Shown: positions 1-10,974 of the stretch, piece by piece
Numbering within the stretch: position 1 is the first letter of the stretch
Layout of the letters: the number at the start of each line of letters is the position of its first letter
Assembly: GCA_030867875.1 (NCBI GenBank)
Contig: JAOWCC010000441.1
Coordinates: 372,001 to 436,000 of the forward strand
Direction of reading: 5' to 3'
DNA from: Actinernus sp. WN-2022
Lineage: Eukaryota; Cnidaria; Anthozoa; Actiniaria; Actinernidae
DNA: 64,000 nucleotides
Program-made: the position numbers and the translations under genes
Notes under the pieces: model-generated
Seen by the model: the letters and a program-made list of their open reading frames with translations, nothing else
Databases searched by the model: none
Told to the model about the DNA's origin: nothing

Positions 1-208
1 TATTAATCTTGCAGATATTGTAAAACTTCCGACATTTAATCCCTAAATTTGATTACTTGTCGTGGATCCTGTGACATCATAAGATGAATCAACTGGGGCA
101 AAAAGAGTTAATGTTGTTTTATGGCGCTACTATTGTATTTATTGGGAATTTTATTTTTTTAAAGCCATGCACTTTTTTAATTATTAAAAGATCAATATTG
201 TCAATTGT

Positions 209-515
209 CAATCTTGCCAAGATTGAAACAAGATCTTGCCAAGGATTTGTACATTAATTCTTGGCAAGATCTTACCAAGATCTTGCCAAGATTGCAAAAA
301 GATCTTGCCAAGGGTTTGCACATTAATTATTGGCAAGATGTTACCAAGATCTTACCAACATCTTGCCAAGATTGCAACAAGATCTTGCCAAGAGTTTGGG
401 CATTAAATCTTGGGAAGATCTTGGTGGGATCTTGCCAAGATTGCAACAAGATCTTGCCAATATTTTGTAAAATGAACAGTGCATGCAATATTATGAGCAA
501 GATCCTGTTGCTGTT
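209..515. repeat. CAAGATCTTG-rich palindromic repeat cluster (left copy)
   Basis: Irregular repeats of CTTGCCAAGAT and CAAGATCTTG, about 10-40 bases apart, fill this stretch. The core word is its own reverse complement, so the DNA can fold on itself in many registers. Open frames here on both strands are translations of the repeat (recurring QDLAK / KILPR peptides) and are not genes. The same word builds the cluster near 28.8-29.3 kb. Repeat family unknown to me. Confidence 0.8.
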
Positions 516-2471
516 GATCCTGTTGATAAAAAAAGGAGTTGGAGTTTTTGATAATGTGTAGTTCCAGAAAATATCCATTACCCCCCCCCCCCCCTAACAG
601 AAGGGACTGGAAATTCCAGACGGGTGGGGGGTCAATCTGCCCAAACTTCCAGTGGGTAACGCAAGTAATCGTAACCACGTGACTGATGTCTTTCGATGAT
701 CATTGCGTTTCTTCTGTAGAATTGAAATAAGTTGTCTCAAAATCTTTTATCTGTTTGAGAGTACTTTCAAGACAATCCATTTTAAGTTCCTTTCCTTAAA
801 GCCAAAGCGATTCCTGAGGAGTCGCTGGATGGACGACAAAACAAGAAAGCCTCATGCGCTAAGAACAGGTTTTCCGCGATTAAAACTGCTTTATATACTA
901 GTAATTATTTGTATCTCGTGCATGAATATTGTATCATAATCATGTTTGTTTTATTTATATACAATCATAGCATGTGGCAAAAGTCTGGAAATTCCGGAGA
1001 GGAGGGTGGTACAATTTGAGTGTCCATTTCAGAAGATCCAGAGGAGAGGGGGTCAAAGAACAAATCTACACAATGTTATCAAAACACAAGAAAGCAAATG
1101 ACTTAATCTCGAGGGCACAGCACCGAGAGATTTATTGCTTTTGAGTGTTTTTATGTCAACATGGTCAAAAACATAGAATGAATTCATATATCATAAGAAA
1201 ATATAATACTTGCTTGATGTGTTTTGCTGAATAAATGATTAATTACAAATTATCTTTTGTTATTTTCTCCTGGTCATTTCAACAAGTCAAATGCATCTCC
1301 AGCTTGATATAGAACAAATTGGAACTCCAACCAATAATAAATTGTTCTCTTTGTGACAATGAACACACAACTGTTAAAAACAGGACTTCTATACAAATGT
1401 AGCAATCAATGATAAGTTTTCTTCATATAATTTTTGCACCACGGCCATCAGATACATTTACATGACTGTATAAAAATATAAACATTGTAGCAGGTTTGAT
1501 CTGCCTGCAGGTATTATAGGGTCAGCTAATCTTCGGTTATGCGCTGCCACTAAATAACGGCATTCAATATTGCCCTGATCTTCATAGAATGTACATGTAC
1601 ATGTATGTGGGACACTCTTTGGATTCATCCAGGTGTTCCTAATGTTTGATCCATCATTCTCAAAATAAAATCATACTGCAATTCTGCAACATAATTCAAA
1701 AACAACCATTGATATATATATATATGAAGTGAGTATTTTTATGTCAAATATATGGTTTAAATACAAATGTACAGGTATAATAAGATCCTGGCCGACCGGT
1801 TATTTGAAGCTTGATTAAGGCTTAAGCTACTCCAGGATTAAGGTAACTCATTTGTTTGAAATTTTAACTTGACGAATGCAGATTTTTGGTTAATAACTTA
1901 TTATTAGATGACTGAGGAATAAATGTACCATTTATATTAAAATTGTAATCCTAGATTGCAGGAAGACACCTTTTACAAAGAGAACCAGAATCCTTGGTTA
2001 ACATTTAACCAATAATAACACGGTTAACAGTTCTTTTACTTATTTTAGTGTATTTATCTAATTTTAATAATCTAGAGTACAAATAAAGCTATTGTTGTTG
2101 ATTAACATTAATCAGAAAAACCAGGCCAGGCTTTCTGGTGAAACATGTCAAAAATCAATTCCGAAATTACATGAGAACTCGACAAAAAGGATCATGGTCA
2201 AGTAGGCTGATATGAGCTTTTTTCCATGTAATTGTACAATATATTCGCCGGGCTAGTTTGGCTGGCATTTATAATTGTTTAATATTTCATTTCACGCATG
2301 CATGAATGAAGTTCATGGATTTAAAAAATCAATAAGTTGCTACATAAGTGATAAACAAAGGCCAAAGCCCAGCATGCATAATAATATAAATGTGACAATA
2401 ATACCAGCTGGCACATTTTATGTTGTTCAAAAACTGATTTTAGCTGATAACAAAATTAAACTTAACTCAAC
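516..2471. other. Non-coding stretch, no gene seen
   Basis: AT-rich sequence with a poly-C run near 582-595 and short GGAAATTCC/GGTGGGG pieces near 605-630 and 985-1050 that look like decayed repeat fragments. TACATGTA palindromes lie near 1590-1605. A 78-codon plus-strand frame at 703-939 has no recognisable domain and no clear splice context; I do not call it a gene. Confidence 0.5.
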
Positions 2472-3767
2472 TTAAAGACCCTTTAGCACGCCCGTGATAC
2501 TTTGCGCGAAACCCGTGTTTTTGTTTTGATTTCGTGTTCACTGACTGTGACGAGCGCCTAACTCGACAAGTAACTCCACAACCGTCGTCAAAATTCTATG
2601 GACCTCTAGGAAACTTTATATAAACGGAAATAATGCCTAGTTTAGGAAAGCCCTAAATCGATTCAGCATTGAAAGCTGAGACTTATTGCTGGTTTTCACT
2701 CAATCCCCAGAGATTCAAATGACAAAGAGCATGGCGGCCATGTTGGTGCCCCAACAAAAGAAGCTAACGAGGAATCTATTGTTTAAGGGTACCAACATGG
2801 CGGCTATGACGTCAAGTGAAAGCCAGCAATTCATTAATCAAACACCACAAAGGTAGAACTTGGAAGAGAACTTGATGCAGGATTTAATTATTCAGTGGGT
2901 TCTAAGATTTTAAAACTGATGCACGAACACTTACATGCATTTCATATCAGATTATAGAGCACAAACAGTTCGATTATTGATCAAATACACATCTAACTAA
3001 TAATCTAGATGAGGAATAAGTCAAGCAACAACATACAGCAATAGAAAATCAGTAGCAGCAATAACTTTATTTGTTCGCTGAGGAGAATATTATAATAGTG
3101 TACTGACCGATCGCTACAAAGTATTTGCGTTGACTTGACTTCGGTTTGAACACTTACAAGCTACTAAATATCGGAATTAGTAACACGGATACAACGGAGG
3201 AATGGTAAGGTATTCATTGAGTTTATCCACTGATATAAACGCAACTAGAAAACTGAACCACAAATATCATACCGTTGGAGAATCGACAGTCCTTTGAACA
3301 GCCAGAGTCACCGCTCGGCATCCGCTAAGCCACCGGCTATTTACAAATGTACTCAGAAATGCAAGAATGCAGAGTACTCTCCAAACTCACCGCAGTTGCT
3401 TGTGTTTCCCTAACTGGAAGATCGGAGAATTATCGGCGAATGATCTTCTTACCTTCGTTCAGACCGTGACAATGTTCTCGGCGGTTGTTCTTCGCTGGCG
3501 CCATCTCGGATTTGCTAGGCCGTTGGTGTCACACAAAATCTGTCAGCAAATTTTGGTTCAATATTTAAAAGAATGTCCTAAATAAGTTTTTAAGAAGAGT
3601 ATTCATCGTATGTGCGTATATAATAGTAACTATCAGCGGTAACAACGACGATGCAAGCAGATCAGTTCTTTACATGTAGACATTGCCGGTCACAGAACTG
3701 AATTTCGTGGTCCACGAAAATACTTGTTTCGCGCAAAGCATCACGGGGCGTGCTAAAGGGTCTTTAA
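2472..3767. mobile_element. Non-autonomous DNA transposon with ~41-bp TIRs and TTAA ends
   Basis: The left end, from 2472, starts TTAAAGACCCTTTAGCACG. The right end, read inward from 3767 on the other strand, gives the same word and continues to match for about 41 bases with two or three differences. Both ends carry TTAA, the target duplicated by piggyBac and Kolobok transposons. No transposase frame is seen inside; the 72-codon frame at 3367-3585 is unrecognised. Length is about 1.3 kb. Superfamily is inferred from the TTAA only. Confidence 0.7.
2685..2830. repeat. Hairpin (foldback) element nested in the TTAA transposon
   Basis: ATTGCTGGTTTTCACT at 2685 returns in reverse complement as AGTGAAAGCCAGCAAT ending at 2830, and the inner arms both carry ATGGCGGCC/GGCGGCTAT next to CCAACATGG. 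The arms fold into a long imperfect hairpin. It sits inside the 2472-3767 element, so it probably inserted later. Confidence 0.65.
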
Positions 3768-4850
3768 ATGCAAAGCAAAGGTACTTTTAATTACGTTGTA
3801 CGTTCTTAATTTGTACCTGCAGACCCAGGTCTTTGTTTCCACCATATGATTCATTGTTTCTTTGTCCGAGTTCATTGCACTTCAAGTTCAACTGGAACGA
3901 CACATGTTTCGGTGGTTCACTATTCCAAGCAAGTGTGAATATCACTTTTATCAGAAACGTCTATACGCCACGGAATTGTTTGTCAATCTAATTCTCCCAC
4001 TTCAAAGTATTCAATCAAGCTCCTAACAATCACGTTCCTCCGACTCTGTGAAGTTTTGTTTTATCTTTGGTTTCAACTGATCGCCATCCTGAAGCAATGT
4101 TTTTTTTTTAAATAAGAAAACAGCGCAAATGGACGGCGTTTCTCCAGGAAATACTCAGCATCCGGGTATTAATAGTGTACATGTACTTTCAACCAATCAC
4201 GTCGCGGAAAACCAATCCGACACGGATGCACATTTGGCGCTCAAATATTGAAGTCTAATATTTCTCTTCAACCGTCATTATCTTCCCGTGAAGTCCGTTT
4301 GCGGCAAACTCTCTGTCTTTTGGTATGGTTTTAGCGTTATCAAACTCTATTTCTTTTATAACAATCTCCAGGATTCCAGAGAATCGAAGGTAGAGTATTC
4401 ACTTAAAACCAAAACTTTCTTCCCAGAAGTACTCAAAACTCTTCGGAGGTTCGTAACCAATAAAAATTGCAGAAGGGTTAAAGACACTTTAAAACAATGC
4501 CCATTTGTAAAATTGGCAAATTGTAAAATTGTCACCAAATGGAATTGCATACATATATGTATAAGTCGATGAGGAGGAGACAATTTGATCAAAATTGTTG
4601 TCATGAGGGTGGGGATTTTGATTTTAAAAATCCCCACATTTGTCCAGGATACCTGTGTATTTCTAGAAAATAACCATACCTCCCCTCTCCTGAATGGAGT
4701 GGTTACTAAGGTTTCCAAGGGGGTGGAGAGTAAAAAGTTCAGAAAATGACAGGGGATGTATTTTTAAAAAAACTGGAATTTCCAGGGGGGTGGGGTGCTG
4801 TAAATGAAAAACCCTGGTATTACAGTTTTCATGCTCATTTAACATCATAC
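3768..4850. other. Non-coding stretch with a repeat-arm fragment
   Basis: No gene recognised. Around 4424-4480, AGTACTCAAAACTCTTCGG and the following GAGGTTCGTAACC resemble the outer arm of the foldback element near 30.2 and 31.05 kb, so this is probably a lone, diverged copy of that family. G-rich pieces with GGAATTTCCAGG near 4770-4800 resemble those near 605 and 990. Confidence 0.4.
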
Positions 4851-5936
4851 CTTTTTTCCAGCTTCTCTGTTAGCACATACTTGCAATGCTTGCACTTTCA
4901 GCTCTTCATGATTCCTTTCAGCTGCATACCCAAGGGATGGCTCATTGTTGTTAAAAGGATAGATGTGACACTGGCAGTTTCTGTATAAAATAAATTAGCA
5001 CATTAATCACAAATATAATAATTTATATACATTTACATGTATATCAACAAAGATATAATGATATGTACAAGTTCACTAAGTTTCCAGTTTTCCCACAAAT
5101 GACAGTAAATTCACTGACACTATTTCAGTCACATTTTGCTCCGGTTTTGATGTTTGACTAAAGAATACAATGTAGTTTTATAAAGGCTCCATCCAACTCA
5201 AAGTATTTATTTGATTTGCCCTTATTTAAAAAATATCTATTTAATGACTAATTAGATTTAAATTGGTACTGGAATTTTTAGAAATGTTGAAACTACCAGC
5301 ACCGTTTTGCAGCACTTTATCCATACATGTAGTTTAAAGTACTGGTAAAGCAAAGATATTTTAAATCTGGTACATATTTTTGAGGATGGAGATGTTTCAC
5401 AAAACTAAATGCCCACTACAAAACTGAAAAATGTCAAAACATTATGTTTTTCCAAACTTTGTATTTATTCGTGTAGCCAATTTAATAAGCTTTAAAATGA
5501 TTATATACATGAGCTTATGGCAATATAATTGAGAGGTGCTATGATTTCTAAACTGAAAATCCACCCCAAACATATTTGGTATCCTTAAGGAGATTAACAG
5601 AACAGATAAAAAAATTTTTTTAATACATACATGTACTGAATACTCAACTGTGTCTTTATGAAGTAATGACCATTTTGTTCTTCAAATTACATTTTCACAC
5701 ATAGTTGTTAAAAAAATTAGAGAATACACTGTACAATGTAGGTCAATAATTTTGAATGAACTACCTATTTCCTTTTCCTTTCCCAATAATATGCTGTATT
5801 CCTTTCTCTTTGCAAGTTGTGCAACCATAATATCCATTGAATTGCTTCATCTGCAACCAGAGGGCTTTTGCAGGAGCATCTAATGTCATGCCTAGAAATA
5901 TGCCCTTCACAAGCTGACCAGAGGGCAATGTCAGAC
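4851..5936 (-). CDS. Two exons of a transposase-like gene (CMC/EnSpm-like zinc-ribbon region), partial
   Basis: Minus-strand exons at 5936-5765 and 4980-4851 have consensus AG/GT borders and matching phase: the first ends two bases into a codon and the second supplies one. The joined peptide includes GMTLDAPAKALWLQMKQFNG then YYGCTTCKEKG, and further on NCQCHIYPF. This DxPAKA...QFNGxxGCxxC pattern is one I know from transposase-like genes repeated in cnidarian genomes, probably related to the CMC (EnSpm) group. The cysteine pairs suggest zinc binding. The catalytic core and later exons are not visible, so it is a fragment or continues in exons I could not find. Family assignment is by pattern memory only. 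The first-exon candidate at 7207-7088 may belong to it. Confidence 0.5.
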
Positions 5937-6059
5937 CTGTTGATCATGTAAAAGTATCTTTACAAGTAACACATTTATTCTAGTGAATGTAGTTGACTTT
6001 TCTTCAAAAACTGCTACAAAATACACTTTCACTTTCATTGAAAACAATACTTTATTAAA

Positions 6060-6145
6060 CACATGTACAATATGGGATTCGCTAAAGTGGTTATATATAA
6101 ATAACCACTTTTACTGATTTGGTTATATAATAGATAACCACTTTT
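6060..6145. repeat. Short palindromic repeat with AAGTGGTTAT motif
   Basis: AAAGTGGTTATATATAAATAACCACTTTT is an exact hairpin with a second GGTTATATAATAGATAACCACTTTTT just after it. Small AT-rich foldback, probably the remains of a miniature element. Confidence 0.45.
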
Positions 6146-6363
6146 TCAGAGCGATCATAGTCCAGGGCTCAAAATTATTGGTCGCAATAAAACTAGAATT
6201 GTTCAGCCAGTCGCAAATTTTTGAGAAAAGGAATTGCCATCCCTCTGGATGTTTAAAATTTAGGAAAAATATAAACCAAGAATCATGAAAGCACCTACAG
6301 TACTTACCAGAATTAACCTCCAGTGTTCGCTTGTATTTGCTTGAAGCAAACCGAGAGGGTTTG

Positions 6364-6392
6364 CTCAAACACACCCAAAGTGAACCCCGAGC
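6364..6392. repeat. 29-bp block identical to 17366-17394
   Basis: The block from CTCAAACACACCCAAAG through GTGAACCCCGAGC is the same, base for base, at 6364-6392 and 17366-17394, both on the plus strand. Sequence outside the block shares only GGTTTGCT. It looks like a piece of a dispersed repeat. Confidence 0.7.
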
Positions 6393-6444
6393 AAACAAAG
6401 CAAACCCTGAGCGAACCACCTTTTTCTGAAACATGGTCCGAAGC

Positions 6445-6681
6445 CAAACAGAGAACTGAATAATGATTAAGCTCTCTATAAACGGACCTAAAGCCCACAG
6501 AGGCTAGCATGTATAACTGCTTCTCTGAACAGGGCCCGTAGACAAACAGAGAAATCATAATCACAAACTCTCTATAAACGGACCTAAAGCCCACAGAGCT
6601 AGTATACATTATAGCTAGGGTTTGAAGGCATTGACCAGAAAAATAAGCTCTCTATAAACGCGAAACTAACGTCAACAGAGC
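6445..6681. repeat. Tandem ~97-bp repeat, 2.5 copies
   Basis: CTCTCTATAAACGGACC followed by TAAAGCCCACAGAG occurs at about 6471-6503 and again at 6568-6600, with AAACAGAGAA upstream of each. A third, diverged CTCTCTATAAACG starts near 6649. Period about 97 bases. Open frames over it on the minus strand repeat ASVGFRSVYREF-like peptides, so they are repeat translations. Confidence 0.7.
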
Positions 6682-7087
6682 GATGACAACCTCGAGCTAA
6701 ACTCGCAGACCATCCGGTACTGAATACTGACACAAATACCCCTATAACACTATTAAAACAACACCCAAATTATTCTAAAAGAAAAAAATCACATCTACAT
6801 TCTAAGATAGTGGCAGAAGAAAATAATGTACATGGTTGTAAGAGCCACCCATGAACAGGGAAAAGCTTCCAAGAGTAACACGAGGAACTACATCAGTATT
6901 ATTCTACCTATACAGAACGTGTCAGTTACCCGTAACTTCTAGCTTGGACATACTTGAAGGCGTATTACGATATACATATTCGAATGAAGTAAAATATATT
7001 GTTGAGAATAAGCGAAGAGTACCGTAAGGTGTAATAAAATGCTAAATCATATCCGACAAAACCAGTAGATAGAAACGGAATACACAC

Positions 7088-7207
7088 TTCGGCCACAAGT
7101 TGTTCAGGCACTGGAGCAGGAGCTAGAGCTGGCATAGCATCGTTAACTGGAATTAGGGTTTCTTCGATAGCTCCATGAGGCGCTGCAACGGGTTCTTGAT
7201 TGGCCAT
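7088..7207 (-). CDS. Candidate first exon, function unknown
   Basis: An ATG at 7207 on the minus strand opens 40 codons (MANQEPVAAPHG... rich in Ala and Pro) that end at a GAA|GTGTGT donor at 7088. The peptide looks disordered and has no domain I know. It lies upstream, on the same strand, of the exons at 5936-4851 and could be their first exon, but no intermediate exon proves the link. Confidence 0.25.
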
Positions 7208-8662
7208 ACGATCTGTGTTCGAGGTGAAAAACCAGAAGATTGAAAAACCTGACCTTCGTTGTGGTGTTTGCACCGAAGTGTGATGATTAGACCTGGGAGC
7301 AGTTAATAGACAACTGCTGTCCAATGAGAGGGAGCCCTTGAGATAACATACCCATTTCCACGTGTGTTTATCGCTTGTATGCATAAGATATTATATTCAA
7401 ATAACTTTGAATAGTGCCACTGGATTACCCAGATGAAAACAAGAAAGCAAATGAAAGCAAACACGATACTGACATATTACATCGCATCTGGCTGCTGGTA
7501 AAAATTAGAGTTATGTTATTGTTTACAGCCAACAACTGCCAATAAAATACAAATATAGCGATAACAGTAAACACAAGGAAAACTGAGTCCTTTGCATTTA
7601 GAATGTTATTTAATATTAAATGTCATTTAATTATAATATTAACCATAGACTAGCCTACTTGCCGGCTCTTCTATAATTTGTGTCGGGCATTTTTTTGTAT
7701 TGGGTCACCAGAGGCACGCGGTAAAAATGGGGCGACGACAAAAATGAAGACATGGGGAGGGGGAAGGGAGGGGAAGAAAGAGTAGCCTGCACGAATGCCA
7801 TTGTTTTGAGAATTATGCCCCTCCATGCTTGACAGCCCGTCACGCTCCAAGTGTAAAAACAATGGCCAATGAAAATCACGCTTAATGTCAACACGATTCA
7901 AAATGACCGCTCCGGTTCAGCGCTCCACATGCAAAATTTTAGGGCAGACTTGACTGATTCCTGTAATGAATCTTCGGCTGATGCGAAAATAATCTGTTCT
8001 TTGCTGGCATCTCTATTGTTCAGATCAAGGTCTTTTATTGCAATACAATCGATGCGAAACGATGCTGCTTCTTTTGCTAGACCTTTACTAGACCTTTACT
8101 AGACCTTTACTAGACCGGCAAGCGGGCAGCGGGAAAATATCACCTCCTCTGTCAAGAGTGAATCTACTTCTTTTTGATATATCTTAGTTGATCATGTTTT
8201 TCCTGTACAAGTCCATTGCTTCCAGGAGAGTACTGATGACTTCATCACTGTGGCAGATTAGTTCTAAAAAAAACAATTTAATTTAACATTAAACCAGCTA
8301 CATGTACATGCAGGAGTCCATTACCAGGAGCGTCCATCTGTATAGGACTTGTGAGGTCGCGAAATTCGAGCTGATCAAATTTTAGTTTGAGATTTGCCGT
8401 GAAAATGTCATGTTTCCATTGCAGTAGGTAAAAGTTGAAAAATAAAAATGGTGGCTGAAAGTAAAATTATCGCGAGCGCGCTGAAAATTCCGCTCCACCC
8501 GGCCGCAATCCGGGCCCCTCTAATATTTTATACAACCCCAGGAGCGCATTCCCATAATTCAGTTCAGTCGGTCCAACTAGCTCGGGTCTATTAATATGTA
8601 ACAGTAATATGAGAACATGAAGAACAGAGCATTTTGGCATACATTGCTACGAAGCGTGCACC
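7208..8662. other. Non-coding stretch with a short 11-bp tandem repeat
   Basis: No gene recognised. The only clear structure is a tandem TAGACCTTTAC unit, about 3.5 copies at 8077-8118. The sequence near 8480-8520 is GC-richer than its surroundings (GCGCGCTGAAAATTCC, CGGCCGCAATCC) and lies just upstream of the ORF starting at 8663; it could be that gene's promoter side. Confidence 0.4.
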
Positions 8663-9352
8663 ATGAACCGGTCGAGTTCTTCGAACCTTCGACACGATTT
8701 AGCTGGAGATCAAACGAGAAAAAAACGAAAATCAAACAACGACAGTGATGACAATACTTCTGCAAGTATTGGTAAAGAGAGTGAAAAGGCGGGAGAAGTG
8801 TGCTCGGAGGCTGAAAGTGGAACTGAAAGTCGTGGATCGATATAGAATCTGCTGAGAAGGAGTATTGAACGGAGGCAGAGGTTGAAGCAGGCCCAAAGAG
8901 ACGACCAACGAGAACAGCTGGAACAGTGGAGGAGGAATGTCCATAGTTTGGGATTTCGTTGCGAAGTATTCCCTCTCTCCCGTGATGGCTCAATGCCAAT
9001 GGTTCTCACACCTCTAGCATTCACATATGGGATGGTGGTGTTTCCTTCTGAAATTCGACGGTACACTGACGAAACTGGCCCTTATCAACCTGTAAGAATG
9101 GTTATATTACTCGATGGTACGTGGAGACTACAATCAGAAATTCTAGAGTTCCGAGATGTGGATGTAGGGAAGTTCAACCTAGCGCACAATGACATAAGTC
9201 AAGAATTGACTTCTTTGTTGAAGAAATGGTTCACTCCCGAACACACGCTATGTCCGGGAATAATATCCATGGAAAACGTATATAACGTTGTTATACTTGC
9301 ATGCTTAGTCAATGAATATAGCACACTTGTTTTCAAGAATGGCCAAGCTTGA
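8663..9352 (+). pseudogene. Unknown ORF of ~229 codons interrupted by one in-frame TAG
   Basis: The frame opened by ATG at 8663 reads 60 codons rich in Lys, Ser, Asp and Glu (NLRHDLAGDQTRKKRK... AEVCSEAESG type), meets TAG at 8843-8845, and continues in the same frame to 9352. The continuation has charged helix-like sequence (RRQRLKQAQRDDQREQLEQW) and then a region with LTPLAFTYGMVVFPSE and LLDGTWRLQSEI. That both sides of the stop look like protein in one frame suggests a nonsense change in a once-longer gene. I do not recognise the family. The next exon candidate downstream is at 9514-9763. Confidence 0.4.
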
Positions 9353-9513
9353 GCAGAAAAATAAGCTAGAACATTATGATATCATCCCGAACATTTAAAA
9401 TAAAAAATGTTGTCATTCTTGACTTTCCACTGATGAAAACTGTAACAAAAACTATTTGAAGGTTGTGGCCATTTTGTTTTCACTCTGTGTATAACATTTT
9501 AAATACATTTTGT

Positions 9514-9763
9514 ATTTATTTAGCACTTGCTGTGTACAACCGCTCCCCATCAGCTTATGATGCTTTGCGTGGAATAGGTATTCTACAGCTGCCATGTTCT
9601 AATGTTCTCAAGAAAGTGGTCAAGGGTGGGGCTGAGAGCCCTGGTATTGATGAAGGCTATCTATATGCTCATCAAGAAAGTTATCAGGAATTCCAGGGCA
9701 AGAGAGAGGGTCAAGGTCATCCAAGACCACTTGGTGTTGGTGTTATGATGTGGGATGAAGTGA
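9514..9763 (+). CDS. Exon of a P-element/THAP-type transposase-like protein
   Basis: An acceptor TTTATTTAG at 9501-9513 and a donor GTGAAG|GTGGGC at 9763 bound an open exon. The peptide runs YNRSPSAYDALRGIGILQLP ... PLGVGVMMWDEVKV. The SxxAYxxLRxxGxLxLPxxxxL pattern followed some 60 residues later by a hydrophobic strand ending in DE(V/M)K is what I know from P-element/THAP9-like transposases, where that Asp is catalytic. Only this exon is visible. It may continue the ORF at 8663-9352, but I found no joining donor. Family call is moderate. Confidence 0.45.
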
Positions 9764-10252
9764 AGGTGGGCTTTGTGTAATCCTGGCAGGGCTTTCAAAA
9801 CGTTTTTTTGAGTAACAGGTCAACATAGGAAAGTACTAGGTGTCTGTGACCATGCAAACTCTAGCATCTGAACTGATCATAAACCCTGGTTATAACAAAA
9901 AGAGAAAAACACTAGTGATGTAACTTGAAGCAACCGCTGTAGCCCGGAAGTCACCAGCTTGTTTTGAAAGCCCTGCCTGGTGAAATAAACTCTCTGACAC
10001 TCTACTCTGGATATATTTGTGCTCTCTATTGAAGAGTTGTGGTCCAAATTAGATGTTTATAATAGCTACTTTACAGAATGTGAAACGTATTGACAACCTT
10101 GGTAGATGTATTTTTAATACTACAGTAGTTTGTTATTACTTCTTAATAGTTTAAATTGTTCCTATTATTTTATTTCAATAATATTATTGATATTGTGTTA
10201 TAATTTTATCCCTTCTTTACAAACAGGTAATTGGCATTCTTATTATATGATA

Positions 10253-10471
10253 GAGCGGTTTTCAGTTGAATGTTGTATAACTAAAACCTGAGCCAATCAC
10301 AGTAGCAAGTAAAAACCCAGTGAACCAATCACGAACTGAAGTCATTCACAATTGGTTTTACTTGAACCAGTCGCAAGGAAAAGTAAACAGTCATAGATAA
10401 CTAACCAATGAGATTCAAAAGCAATTACCTGATTACATTTTAATACTCAATATTTATTGGAAACTGCTGTA
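10253..10471. mobile_element. MITE, AGCGGTTTTCA family (copy 1)
   Basis: AGAGCGGTTTTCAGTTGAATGTTG at the left and ATACTCAATATTTATTGG then AAACTGCTGT at the right are inverted relatives. Inner parts carry AGCCAATCACAG, AAGTAAAAACC and ATTGGTTTTACTTGAAC, which recur in the same order in the copy at 43807-43998. No coding capacity. Confidence 0.6.
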
Positions 10472-10837
10472 TTGTAAATTAATTTGAATAGCAACAAATG
10501 AAATGTGTTACCACTGGTCTACATGTAAAATGAATTGAACATTTTGTGAATTTTTCTTACATCAGAAAGTCCTCAAAGAAAGAAAATGATAATTATTATA
10601 CTCAAATTTTGTATCTAAATGAGCCCACAAAGAAAACTATTAGCGTACCAGTACATGTCATAACATCATGCATAAACTATAAATTACATGTATAACAAAC
10701 GATGATGGTCAGTTTACTTTAAAATCATATTTATATGCACTTGTAAGGTTAACTGGGAATTAATTTGTTTGTAGTATACACTGACAACAGAAAGAGAGCA
10801 AGAGAGCAAACATTTCTTGCATGGCAGGTACTATCTC

Positions 10838-10962
10838 AGCCTCCTCCGCAGGCAACTAGTATTGGGAACCAGAGGAAACCGGGCTTCCTGTGCGAGCGCA
10901 AAGCGTGAGAGAGACTGGTTTTCTTTGTTTCTTAATACCACTAGTTGCCTGCAGAGGAGGCT
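10838..10962. mobile_element. MITE with AGCCTCCTCCGCAGGC ends and target duplication
   Basis: AGCCTCCTCCGCAGGCAACT at 10838 returns inverted as AGTTGCCTGCAGAGGAGGCT ending at 10962. The word TACTATCTCAG stands on both sides (from 10829 and from 10965), which looks like a target-site duplication of about 8-11 bases. The end words resemble those of the hairpin at 35884-35948. Non-coding. Confidence 0.7.
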
Positions 10963-10974
10963 ATTACTATCTCA

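Noticed and set aside
209..578. Open frames on both strands (QDLAK / KILPR repeats)
   Set aside because: They are translations of the CAAGATCTTG repeat in all frames, with no start context or domain.
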